A stretch of DNA of 64,000 bases from SZUA-100 sp965248135 (GTDB taxonomy: Bacteria; Pseudomonadota; Alphaproteobacteria; Rhizobiales; Rhizobiaceae): positions 1 through 64,000 of the forward strand of contig CBDFIN010000006.1 in the NCBI GenBank assembly GCA_965248135.1, written 5' to 3'. The notes under the pieces were generated by a model. It was given only the letters and a program-made list of their open reading frames with translations. It did no database searches and was not told the origin of the DNA. How positions within the stretch are numbered: position 1 is the stretch's first letter; the number at the start of each line of letters is the position of its first letter. Below are positions 7,501-16,604 of the stretch, one piece after another. Both the position numbers and the translations under genes were made by a program.

Positions 7501-9816
7501 TTAAAAATTCTTACGTTTTAGTTGCTCCGGCAGTTTAGGGACGGGAATGAGCTCCGGAAGTTCTGGAAATGGCGCTGCAGCCAGTCCGAGTGATTGAATT
7601 ATCTTCGTGCGTTTATTTCTTCGCTTTGTGTAGAAATCAATATCTTTTTGAGCATCGTTTAGCGTTCCGTCCGGCCCGGCAAAGGGCTGCATCTGATAGC
7701 AATTCACGCGAGACAAGGTGCCATCTGCCAGCATTGCAACCGTTTTTCGAGCTCTTTTAAGCAGTTTCTCGCGTGCTTTGCGAGTGCAAAGGATGTTACA
7801 GCCTTGGCCGCTTCGCGGTCGATAATAATTGATTTTAAGAAAGGACAAATCAGCGAGCATTCTCTTCGTATCTTCGCGTTGTCTTTTCCAAAACCGGGCC
7901 TTTTCCGGTTTCCCTTGAGCGTTCCTCTTGGATTCTTCCACTGCAGTCTGGGTAATGAAATCGGCAGCCATTTTGCGCATGTATTGTTCATCAGATTCGT
8001 AACCGGCAAACTTTTCCTGCGCGCACTGGAAAAATACGTTTGCCTGATTCCTGATCTTGTTGATACGGTTTTGCGCCTGCAGGATTTTATCGTCATGATA
8101 AGATTCCAGGTATTTTTGAAAGCCCCGCGCTTCCTTGACCTGCGGTGAGCGGTCATAGGCTGTCTTGAGTTTTTTCAATACCGGTATCAACCAGGCAAGC
8201 CCCGGATTGTTTTCCGCATCTGCCAGCACTTTGTCGAGGTCACCAACACTGCCTTTGGCAGCATTCTGTACAATCCGGGTGATTTCTGCCACCGATTTAC
8301 CGGAAGAATTGGCAGCGTCAATAATCGCTTCTCCCAACCTTCTTCCCAGCCGACCCGGCAGTTTTTCCTTGAACAGTTCCGGGTGAGATGCCTGAAGAAA
8401 TTTGATCAGGTCTTTCGGTTCTTCTTTTTCCGGCTTTTCCACTTCTGGCAATTTGGTTTCGTCTGTGCCGCCATCTACACTTACCGAACTTTTGCCACCA
8501 TTTGCTGTCTGCGGTGCAGTAAAACCATTGCCCTTTGTGGCCAGCTTGACTGGCGTTTTTATCAAACCATCTGCATTGTCAATCGCGGCGACAGGTTGTT
8601 TTGCCTCGACTGAAAAGGTTGTCGATGCAATTGTCTTTCGCTGCCAAGGATCATAAATACGAAATTCATAGGGTCCAACCTTGTTGGGTGCCTTCAGCTT
8701 CCATACCCCTGTGGATTGGCCATCCATTCGTTTAGAATTGTAATAACGGGGCGGATTTCCCGCGCGCGGTTCCGTGGGATTAACCAGCGCGATAATGGAC
8801 CGTGCATGCAAATTCGAAGGGGCTGTCCATTCAACAGTAACCGGTGTAGCGGGACTAACCGAATCCTCTGGAGAGATGGTTAAACGGGCTTTACTGGCGC
8901 CAGCAACATTCGGGTTTCGCGCCGGTACTGTTTGGGATTGGTCTGACGGGGTTGTTATTCCTGAAAGCTTTTTTACTTGGCCCGTATTGTTGGTAGTATT
9001 TACCTCATTTAACCGACGTGGTTTGCGTTTTAACATTTCCTTTAATCGATTAAATGGAGATGCGAACCGTTTTGCCTGATCGAAGGTTCTCTCACCTAAT
9101 ACTGGCATTTTGTCCAAACCAACTACTTTTGGTTTTTGTGTTGGCGTAGGCCGAGTCGATCCTGATGGTGTGTTGTTCGCAACATTCTGCTCCGCTGGTG
9201 AGGCTGGAATAGCTTGATTAGCTGAGCCCACCGGAACACCGCGCACAATGGCAAAACCTATCCCTTTGGCGGCACCATTTGTCGACCAGGTCTGAAGATC
9301 GCTATCCATTACAAAATAAGTGCCGGGCTGCAAGACTAGGTTTGGCGTGACTATCCATTCAGCATTGGGTGTATTGGAACCTCCAAAATGACCGCTTGCT
9401 TGCCAAAACCCTTTTCCCGCAATGCCAATTTGGCCGGGCTGAGGCGTGCCCTTGCCATTGTTCCAGTGATAGGTTTGCATATGGGTGATACGCATTGGCC
9501 ACCTGATCGTAAATTGCGGCAGGTCGGGTGTTCCGTTTCGAGCGGAGGACTTGTTGTAGGTGTTCAGCAAATCTTCCGGTTTTTTGTTTGCCCCCATCGC
9601 CCCTACAGTCTTGGGTGGCAGGTATTTCAGCATTTCCTTTAGCCGCTCAAAAGGAACAGCAAAACTCCTGGCCTGATCAAATTTTTGCTCCTGCAGAATA
9701 TGGGCACCGGCCATTTGCAAACCGAATATCTCTACACAGAGGCCGATTGCCAGCGCAAGGCATGCCAACTCTCGAAATACTGATTTGGTTATCGTCAAAT
9801 TTGATGGGGTAATCAT
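7501..9816 (-). CDS. secreted/anchored protein with duplicated FDQA module and Ig-like domain, function unknown
   Basis: About 771 residues. I choose the ATG giving MITPSNLTITKSVFRE because an AAGGGGGGTGG ribosome site lies just upstream. A hydrophobic N-terminal segment (about residues 15-38) suggests export. A short module, KFDQARSFAVPFERLKEMLK (about 43-68), recurs as TFDQAKRFASPFNRLKEMLK (about 242-266). After the first comes a beta-rich region (about 103-193; GTYFVMDSDLQTWSTNG); after the second a beta-sandwich-like region (about 310-404; TVEWTAPSN, GPYEFRIYDP). The C-terminal third is helical and charged, with five Cys residues. It is the last gene of a three-gene minus-strand cluster of exported proteins. 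No function is recognised. Confidence 0.75.
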   Translation of the reverse strand: MITPSNLTITKSVFRELACLALAIGLCVEIFGLQMAGAHILQEQKFDQARSFAVPFERLKEMLKYLPPKTVGAMGANKKPEDLLNTYNKSSARNGTPDLPQFTIRWPMRITHMQTYHWNNGKGTPQPGQIGIAGKGFWQASGHFGGSNTPNAEWIVTPNLVLQPGTYFVMDSDLQTWSTNGAAKGIGFAIVRGVPVGSANQAIPASPAEQNVANNTPSGSTRPTPTQKPKVVGLDKMPVLGERTFDQAKRFASPFNRLKEMLKRKPRRLNEVNTTNNTGQVKKLSGITTPSDQSQTVPARNPNVAGASKARLTISPEDSVSPATPVTVEWTAPSNLHARSIIALVNPTEPRAGNPPRYYNSKRMDGQSTGVWKLKAPNKVGPYEFRIYDPWQRKTIASTTFSVEAKQPVAAIDNADGLIKTPVKLATKGNGFTAPQTANGGKSSVSVDGGTDETKLPEVEKPEKEEPKDLIKFLQASHPELFKEKLPGRLGRRLGEAIIDAANSSGKSVAEITRIVQNAAKGSVGDLDKVLADAENNPGLAWLIPVLKKLKTAYDRSPQVKEARGFQKYLESYHDDKILQAQNRINKIRNQANVFFQCAQEKFAGYESDEQYMRKMAADFITQTAVEESKRNAQGKPEKARFWKRQREDTKRMLADLSFLKINYYRPRSGQGCNILCTRKAREKLLKRARKTVAMLADGTLSRVNCYQMQPFAGPDGTLNDAQKDIDFYTKRRNKRTKIIQSLGLAAAPFPELPELIPVPKLPEQLKRKNF

Positions 9817-9826
9817 TCCACCCCCC

Positions 9827-10525
9827 TTAATCAGAGAAAGAGAGGTGGGGAATACAGCCAATGTCGTGCTGTCGGGAGCCAACAGGACCGCATTTAGGTT
9901 CGTCCTTTTTATTCTTCACTCGAGAGCCGTACGGAAAAATAAGATTTCCAATAGCAATCTTTGCTGAGAGGATATTTTTATCAGTTACTTCTGCAGCATT
10001 ATTCCAACTGTTATTAAAGCTCTTCACCAAATATTCGCGGCCCTCTTTTGCTTCGTCCAACGCATCAATATCTAAATCGTTAAAGGCCCTCTCCAATACA
10101 TCGACCAACCGTCGATGTTCTTTTAGAACCCGGCTGACATCTTTAGCCATCGCGCGTGTATCTTTGTAAATCGCGGATGCAACCAGCCCATCTGCGGACT
10201 TAATTGCGACTGCAAATTCTGCTTTCAGCTTATCAAATGCTCGAACATTGACCCAAAATTTTTCTTTGATTTCAGCGTCATTTTCGGACGTATTATTGGC
10301 TTTTGTCCATTGTGCTTGATGCGTGGTCATGATGTTATCGAAGCGTTTAACAATATGGATGAATTGTTCTGAACTTTCTGCCATACGCTGATGATCATCG
10401 ATATAATCCTGAGCGTCAAATTTGTCCCTGAATTTCGTTGTTATCGTTTGCGCGTGTGCACTGGTCGCAATAAGTATACTCATTATTGCAAGAATAATGA
10501 TTTGTCTTTGTGGATGTTTAATCAT
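9827..10525 (-). CDS. periplasmic protein of unknown function
   Basis: About 232 residues from MIKHPQRQIIILAIM. A clear signal peptide ends around ATSAHAQ. The mature part is mostly helical (TKFRDKFDAQDYIDDHQRMAES, DKLKAEF-like stretches), with a C-terminal tail containing two Cys (KCGPVGS, IGCIPH) that could form a disulfide. It lies between the two larger exported proteins, 10 bp before the start of the 7501-9816 gene and about 110 bp after the upstream gene, so all three are probably one transcript. No known family is recognised. Confidence 0.75.
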   Translation of the reverse strand: MIKHPQRQIIILAIMSILIATSAHAQTITTKFRDKFDAQDYIDDHQRMAESSEQFIHIVKRFDNIMTTHQAQWTKANNTSENDAEIKEKFWVNVRAFDKLKAEFAVAIKSADGLVASAIYKDTRAMAKDVSRVLKEHRRLVDVLERAFNDLDIDALDEAKEGREYLVKSFNNSWNNAAEVTDKNILSAKIAIGNLIFPYGSRVKNKKDEPKCGPVGSRQHDIGCIPHLSFSD

Positions 10526-10633
10526 TGAGACTATCTCCAAATTAGGCGTGTCCAACTATTGATTGAATTTTGTAAAGTGCGGTTGCTAGTGGGTCAACCA
10601 ACAACTGCAATTAGCTGGTTACGGCATTTCCAA

Positions 10634-13600
10634 TTATTGTTTGAGTTTACAGAAATCTTTAGGCGCATTTTTATATTTCTTGAAGTCGATGCCTCCTTCG
10701 GAAGTGAGAGCAATGACTTCCATTCCATTGGCCTGATCACAGATCAAAGTATTACCTTCACTATCGCTCACTTCGCCTGCACCCGGAAACCCACAATAGC
10801 GAAGGTATGGCATGCCTTTGATCGCGTCGAAATAAACCGCCCTGCAATTAAGGTCGGCCTTTTTCGTCTTGATCGCGATAGCTTTCTGAAATTCGCAGGT
10901 TTTTAGTTTTCCGTCCTTGAAGAAACGTAATTTGTTGACTTCCGACATGCAGACGGCATTTCCAAATTTGCCAGGCAGAGTAACTCTGATAGGTGATGGT
11001 TTGACCTGTTCACATTGGGTGACAAAGCCCATTTTGGAAGTCGTGATTGTCCCCTTGCATTCAGCCTTGTCACCGTCGGGACCAGGGACAGGAATCAGCG
11101 CGGGAGCAGCAAGTTTGCAATATCGCACACTTCCGTCCGCGCGAAGGACATATTTGCTTTCACAAACAATTTTGGTGTCATCACCTGGACGCAGACTGAT
11201 TTCATCGAGAATGCCCTTTTCGGTGCAAGTGGAGCCGACCGACCATTCGTTGCACAACGGTTCGACCATTCCCAGCTTGACGAGGTGAGTCTTAATTTTG
11301 GCTCCATCTGTACGGCAATTCTTGCCAAAAAACCTCAGCTGACCGTTTTCTTTGAATGAGAAGTTATCACCTTCGGGGCAACGATATTTATCGCCATCTC
11401 CATGAAATACAAAAGACGTCGCTGCTGTACCTTCACAGCTTTGTACGGTCAGGTCATTTCGCAAACCGACTTTTTTGCATTGCAGCGTTCCGATGGAAGA
11501 CTTCACAGATATCTTATCGCCGGAACTCTGGTTAACCCCACAGCGAATGCTATCAACGACAATATGGCCGGTCTTTTTGTCAGTTCTGCGAGATACTGAC
11601 AGGCTATCGCAGGTGTAATTATGGGAGATATTTTTCAGGGAGGAACTGTTGCAAGCGCTAAAACCGTTGTCGTTAAACGAAATATAGCCCGCAGCACAAG
11701 TCGCCGTTGTATCTTTCAAATCCTGGATGTTGAAGGTTAGCTCCGATCCCAAAGTGCATCGCTCCAGGGTTCCGTCTTTATTCATGTAGGCTTGTAGACC
11801 CGCTTTGCACACAACGGTGTATTGACCGTCTCGACCTGCTTTGACCATCTGGTCTTGCTTCAGGCGCTCACACCCTCTTTTGCCGGTTGGCCATCTCGTA
11901 TCGCAAACCAATGTAGTATCTGAGCGGCAGTTTTTGCCAAGGGATTTCAGTTTGCCATCGTTTGCAAAGGCGAATGTGCTTTTAGCGGGGCATTGGTACT
12001 CTTCTCCATCGCGGTTATCCGTAACGCGCACTGGCGAACCGGTACGGCATTCTATGACAGAAAGATCGCTGCGCAAATTGAGCCAATCGCATCGCATAGA
12101 GCCAACCGAAGTTTCAATTCGAGTATCATGACCGTCGTCAGAACTGGCTCGACATTCGATTTTGGCAACGTTCCATTGCCCCTTCGTTTTTCCGGGCTCG
12201 CGATACAATTCGAATTCGTCGCATCGGTATTCGTTTTGACTATTTGTCAGGACCGCATTTTCGCATTTTCGAAAGCCATTATTGTCAAATTTAATCAATT
12301 TTCCAGAGCAGGCTACGCTTGCATCATCCAGCCCTTGAATATTGATAATTGCCGCCTCCGCAGGCGTGCAAGAGGCCAAAGTATCGTTTTCCAGCAGCAC
12401 ACCTTTTTCACCTGCCTTGCAAGTGACACTTTGGAGACCGTCCCGGCCGGCCTTGGCAATCTGGTCCGATTTTAATTTGTCACAACCTAGTTTGCTCACG
12501 GGTGAATTTGTGTCACAGACAAATGCCGTGTCGGAACGGCAACCCCAAGGCAACGAGACCAATTTGCCATTTTTCTCAAACTCGTATGTGGCTTCGTCGG
12601 GGCACTGATATTTCTTACCATCTCCACGATAGATTATGGTCGCAGCAACGGCCTGATTGCACTTTTCGACCGACAGATCCCTGTGCAGCTCGATTTCTTT
12701 GCATTGCAAGGCGCCAATTGTAGTTTTTGCCGATATGAGATTGTCACTATTTGGATTGGTGCCGCAGTCAATCCTGGAAACAATCCTCTCTTCTGCCACC
12801 TCACCCGATTCATATCTAATTCTGATATTTTCACATTTGTATTCATATTTATTATTTTTCAGAACGGCTTCATCGCAATGTTGAATATCGTATTCGTTGA
12901 AACTGATCCTTTGACCCGCACACACTATCGATGCAAAGTCTGCATCCGGCATTTGGATGGTTGATTCAATAGCCTGAGTGCATTGTGCCAGCGTGCCATT
13001 TTCATATAATTGTGCTTGCTCTCCTGCCTTGCAAACAACTCTATGTTGGCCTTTGCGGCCAGCTCTCACGGTTTGGTTCGATTTGAGTTCGGAGCAATAA
13101 AGGCCGGACAAATCTTCCTGCATGCAGATTAATTTGCCCAAAATGGGTTGTTTTTCGGTTGGTTTTGGCATTTCAGCAGAATTTGGAGTGGTTGTTGTGG
13201 TCTTCGCAGGAATTTCCGGTGATTTATTTTCATCAAAAGTTGCAACCTTTGTTGGCTCGGAAGCTGCCGAATCCTGGGGCGCATCAGTTTTTGCCGAAAC
13301 ATTCTTGCTCGCACGATTGGCTTTGAATTCATGGCTGGCAGGCTGATCACAAGCACCCCACAGGCCACTCAAAATGGTGCCGCCCGGGTCAAGCACAGCC
13401 TCAATTGTTCCCCAGTTGCTGGCACCAAGCCGCTTGGTTGAGCAGACTTGACCAACCGAACCATCACCGCTTGTCCATAAGCCGGTCATTCGGCCAGCTG
13501 CAATTTCGCCCGAAAAGCGACCGTCGGGTCCGCTCATTCTGCCTTCGACCAGTTCCATTACCTGTTGAAACACCATCAATTTGAAAATCCCCTGGCTTAT

Positions 13601-15115
13601 TGCCCAGGTACCGGCAAGCTCTTCATTTTTGACCTCCGTTGCAGATTCAGGAACTATTGGGGTGTTCTCAGGGGATTTGGCAAATACTGTCGGAAGCGTG
13701 TTGCTCTTTGGCTCAACCTGAGGTGTGGAATGTTCCGTTTCAACCGGTTTCTCAGTGCTTTTTGGTGTAATGACGGGAGCAGGAACTGTGGCAACCGGTG
13801 CAGCGGGTTGTGAGGCCTGCGGCAGTGCTGGAACCGGCAGAGGTTGGGCAGGTTGCGGTTGCACGGGCAGAGAGGCAACGTCTACCCCTGAAGAAGCAAC
13901 AATCTCATAGCCGCCATCCGGCCAATTCGTATAAAGTCGGACTTCATACTCTCCTTCAGGCAATGGTTTGAATTTATGCACTCCGTCATGTGGTCGGTTT
14001 TTCAACATGACGATATCAAAATATTGCTTTGGCCCCTGGCCCTTGCCGGAGATCGCCAGCCAGTCCTGGCCTGAGGCAGGCAATCCACTGAACTGCACCT
14101 CGACGCCCACGTCTGGCTGAAATGTCGGCTGCGTTGGATTAATGCCTGGAACAACAGATGCCACAGGTTGTTGAGATACGGGCTCAACGGGTGTCGGCTT
14201 CATTGCCAACTCAATCCGTTTGAGGTTTTTTTCGGCTTTGGCGTATCCCTGCTTTGCCGCTTTGCGGTACCAGTACACAGCTTTGGTGTCATTCTTTGCG
14301 ACACCCCAACCATTTTCATACATTATACCAAGATTTCCCTGGGCTCTGGCATTCCCGTGATCGGCGGCTTTGCGAAACCAAAATACGGCTTTCGCTTTGT
14401 CCTTTGCAATGCCCCTGCCGTTTAGGTACATAAATCCAAGGCTGTTCTGAGCCTTGGGATCATCTTGCTCGGCCAACGGCATCCATTCTTTAAGCGCAGC
14501 TTTGTAATCCTTTGCCTTATAGGCCTTCATTCCGGTCTTATAGTCAGGATTTGGTGATACCGTTCGGGCTGCGACCTTATCTTGCTGAGGCTCTTCGTTC
14601 GGAGAGAAATATTCATCCGCACATTCAAGAATTACATTTATCGCCTTGCTCGTGCCATTCAAGCGAAACGATTTCTTTCCAGCCGGCCCTTCCATGGTAA
14701 TTTTGTTGCCAGCTTGAATAGCTTGCCAGGCGGATTTCTCAAAACCGAAAACATAATTGATTGCCTGGGTATTGAGGATATTGGCCTCTACCAGCGCATC
14801 ATACCTTTTATCGACTTTAACCCGGCCCTTAAATTCTTCGCCTTGGTTGAGCTTCCAGTTTTCTCCGTAGAGCATGAGTTGAAAACCCGATTTGTCCCAA
14901 AGCAGAAACATGTGATACTCTTTAGAGGAGTGTCGGGCCGCTAAAGCACACGCTTTCGCACTTCCATCGTCGTTTGCCCAAACTGCGCCAGTCCAGACTC
15001 CTGAGCGAAGTGCCCGAATATCCGGTGCTGCATTTGCGGCGTGAGGTTGAAATAGCAGGCTGGTGATTGTCCAGATTATTGCGAGGAACAAAAACGGAGC
15101 TTTTTTAGTATACAT
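10634..15115 (-). CDS. giant Cys-rich secreted protein with Sel1 repeats and ~203-residue tandem repeats
   Basis: About 1,493 residues from MYTKKAPFLFLAII. The signal peptide ends near HAANA. In order it shows an N-terminal domain (RSGVWTGAVWANDDGS); two to three Sel1-like TPR repeats (AQNSLGFMYLNGRGIAKDKA, AQGNLGIMYENGWGVAKND); a beta domain (GEYEVRLYTNWPDGGYE); a Pro-rich linker; and a second globular domain with LAGTWAISQG. Then come three long Cys-rich repeats starting near residues 660, 865 and 1,065, each with CxKLKxDQ..KAGRDG..VxCKAG..xxNxTLxxCT, YxCPxxxxF..NGKL and a paired CRSD motif. A degenerate fourth unit closes the protein. The even Cys content and signal peptide suggest a disulfide-rich extracytoplasmic protein. 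Function unknown. Confidence 0.8.
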   Translation of the reverse strand: MYTKKAPFLFLAIIWTITSLLFQPHAANAAPDIRALRSGVWTGAVWANDDGSAKACALAARHSSKEYHMFLLWDKSGFQLMLYGENWKLNQGEEFKGRVKVDKRYDALVEANILNTQAINYVFGFEKSAWQAIQAGNKITMEGPAGKKSFRLNGTSKAINVILECADEYFSPNEEPQQDKVAARTVSPNPDYKTGMKAYKAKDYKAALKEWMPLAEQDDPKAQNSLGFMYLNGRGIAKDKAKAVFWFRKAADHGNARAQGNLGIMYENGWGVAKNDTKAVYWYRKAAKQGYAKAEKNLKRIELAMKPTPVEPVSQQPVASVVPGINPTQPTFQPDVGVEVQFSGLPASGQDWLAISGKGQGPKQYFDIVMLKNRPHDGVHKFKPLPEGEYEVRLYTNWPDGGYEIVASSGVDVASLPVQPQPAQPLPVPALPQASQPAAPVATVPAPVITPKSTEKPVETEHSTPQVEPKSNTLPTVFAKSPENTPIVPESATEVKNEELAGTWAISQGIFKLMVFQQVMELVEGRMSGPDGRFSGEIAAGRMTGLWTSGDGSVGQVCSTKRLGASNWGTIEAVLDPGGTILSGLWGACDQPASHEFKANRASKNVSAKTDAPQDSAASEPTKVATFDENKSPEIPAKTTTTTPNSAEMPKPTEKQPILGKLICMQEDLSGLYCSELKSNQTVRAGRKGQHRVVCKAGEQAQLYENGTLAQCTQAIESTIQMPDADFASIVCAGQRISFNEYDIQHCDEAVLKNNKYEYKCENIRIRYESGEVAEERIVSRIDCGTNPNSDNLISAKTTIGALQCKEIELHRDLSVEKCNQAVAATIIYRGDGKKYQCPDEATYEFEKNGKLVSLPWGCRSDTAFVCDTNSPVSKLGCDKLKSDQIAKAGRDGLQSVTCKAGEKGVLLENDTLASCTPAEAAIINIQGLDDASVACSGKLIKFDNNGFRKCENAVLTNSQNEYRCDEFELYREPGKTKGQWNVAKIECRASSDDGHDTRIETSVGSMRCDWLNLRSDLSVIECRTGSPVRVTDNRDGEEYQCPAKSTFAFANDGKLKSLGKNCRSDTTLVCDTRWPTGKRGCERLKQDQMVKAGRDGQYTVVCKAGLQAYMNKDGTLERCTLGSELTFNIQDLKDTTATCAAGYISFNDNGFSACNSSSLKNISHNYTCDSLSVSRRTDKKTGHIVVDSIRCGVNQSSGDKISVKSSIGTLQCKKVGLRNDLTVQSCEGTAATSFVFHGDGDKYRCPEGDNFSFKENGQLRFFGKNCRTDGAKIKTHLVKLGMVEPLCNEWSVGSTCTEKGILDEISLRPGDDTKIVCESKYVLRADGSVRYCKLAAPALIPVPGPDGDKAECKGTITTSKMGFVTQCEQVKPSPIRVTLPGKFGNAVCMSEVNKLRFFKDGKLKTCEFQKAIAIKTKKADLNCRAVYFDAIKGMPYLRYCGFPGAGEVSDSEGNTLICDQANGMEVIALTSEGGIDFKKYKNAPKDFCKLKQ

Positions 15116-15522
15116 GACTTTCTTATTCACCTCTGGCACCGGTTCTCAAGCTCAATCCACTAAACAAAATCTGGCAAATGCAAGATGCTGCCATGAATGA
15201 CGGTTTTGTTCAAGACTGCCGGTATTCAGCTCAGAGCGGCATATATTGTCGGCTTTTAGATGGCCCATTGTGCAAGATGGTAAAAGCGTTCCGAATTGGT
15301 CGCAGGGCTTCTGGCTCACGATCATTTGTTCTGGCGTAACAAAATTCGCCATTTCTAGCACCGCAACTACCCTATTGATTTGAATAGAAATTCATCAAAA
15401 TTCTATCAGTGAGAAAGATCTCATTTTCGAAGGCAGCCAATGAAAACCCTATGATCTCAACTAGTGCCGGATTGATTCAGCCTAATATGGATATCCGAGA
15501 TTCATACTTTGATGACAGTTTA
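15116..15522. other. intergenic region upstream of the secreted-protein cluster
   Basis: About 400 bp, probably carrying the promoter of the 10634-15115 gene (minus strand). A 69-codon minus-strand frame at 15152-15361 has no ribosome site and no recognisable features. I see no structured RNA or clear promoter hexamers. Confidence 0.4.
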
Positions 15523-16104
15523 TCAAAACCCTTCAAAGTCGGGGCCGATGAAACTGATACAGGTGTCTTTGTATTTTCGGCCTGGATAGACCTTCAGAAT
15601 TGTGAACTGAAACCAGCTTACATCAGGTCGATCCGCATGCCACGGAACCTTGAAATACTGCTTATCTGACACATCTTTCAGATGGATATCCATGAAATCA
15701 CCAGCATCGTCACTCATTCGCATTACCGCCACGCGCCCATTGTTGCGGAAAACCCTGGCTGACTTGCCGTAGCCATTTTCTATGGAAAATCGCAAGGGCG
15801 AGGCTGCGCCAGAGAAATAAAAGCGTATTTCTTCGCCAACACCGTGACCTGGAGCACCTTCACACCATGCCGCCCGCTCATTATTGAATTGCTCCGGGCC
15901 ATAGCGATTGCGGCCCTGAGATTGCAGCACCGAGGTAACGCAAATCGTCATGTCATCAAAATACTGGGCCGGCCCCACAGACAATGCGCATTTTTCTGCC
16001 CGACTTTCAGCCTGAGTGGAAACAGCAATAATCACCAGCAAGATAAAACCTGCCGCAAATGTCAGCAATAATTCCATTGCAGATAAGATGATTTTATTCA
16101 TCAT
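15523..16104 (-). CDS. exported protein with NADase-type glycan-binding (discoidin-like) domain
   Basis: About 193 residues from MMNKIILSAMELLL. A strong hydrophobic segment (LLTFAAGFILLVIIAV) ending near STQA is a signal peptide or anchor. The mature part matches the pattern of the domain found beside bacterial NADases: RYGPEQFNNERAAWCEG, GHGVGEEIRFYF, IENGYGKSARVFRNNGRV, LKDVSDKQYF and KVYPGRKYKDTCIS. Such discoidin-like folds bind carbohydrate; here no enzyme is attached. It has the same orientation as the secreted-protein cluster and may belong with it, though 400 bp separate them. Confidence 0.75.
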   Translation of the reverse strand: MMNKIILSAMELLLTFAAGFILLVIIAVSTQAESRAEKCALSVGPAQYFDDMTICVTSVLQSQGRNRYGPEQFNNERAAWCEGAPGHGVGEEIRFYFSGAASPLRFSIENGYGKSARVFRNNGRVAVMRMSDDAGDFMDIHLKDVSDKQYFKVPWHADRPDVSWFQFTILKVYPGRKYKDTCISFIGPDFEGF

Positions 16105-16370
16105 AATTGTCTCCAAAACGGCCAGAATGCGAAACAGTTCCAGCTTAACACCCGCCAATCAGTCGACAGCCGAAATGCTATTGCTGATGATGGTATTAGT
16201 GGCAATTTCCACTAAACATGCAAGTGCCGTTTAATGAACATGACCCCATATCATCACCGAGACACGCGCACCGGCTGATGACATTGATTATCATAATGGT
16301 TGGTTGCAAGGTACAGCAAAATGGTTCTAGATATTAAATTTGCAGTGCTAATTACAATTGGGAACACCCT

Positions 16371-16604
16371 ATGAGATATCCAATTTTTGCTGTTTTGACC
16401 ACAATCCTAATGATAGCAGTGACCCACAGTGCACAAGCAGAATGGCGCGTTTACAAAAATCCTCGATTTGGGTTTGAATTTAGCTATCCGGCCCACCTGT
16501 TTACACTTGGCCCAGCACCAGCCAACGATGATGGAAGGAACTTCGAAGCAACCGATACTATAGCCAATATCACTGTTTGGGGTAGCTATAATGTGCTGGA
16601 ACAA
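16371..16604 (+). pseudogene. 5' remnant of an exported protein gene, cut by IS256
   Basis: About 78 residues remain. A signal peptide (MRYPIFAVLTTILMIAVTHSAQA) is followed by WRVYKNPRFGFEFSYPAHLF and NDDGRNFEATDTIANITVWGSYN, typical of small periplasmic proteins annotated as hypothetical or PsbP-like. The reading frame then enters the IS256 inverted repeat at 16605, and the rest of the gene is absent from the far side of the element, which instead carries part of an unrelated nuclease gene. Confidence 0.75.

Noticed and set aside
10634..15115. Cys-rich repeats considered as a two-partner secretion adhesin or RTX toxin
   Set aside because: No haemagglutination-type N-domain, no calcium-binding nonapeptides and no TpsB or type I partner genes nearby.
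15152..15361. 69-codon minus-strand frame upstream of the Cys-rich protein gene
   Set aside because: No ribosome site and no signal, membrane segment or motif; probably chance.
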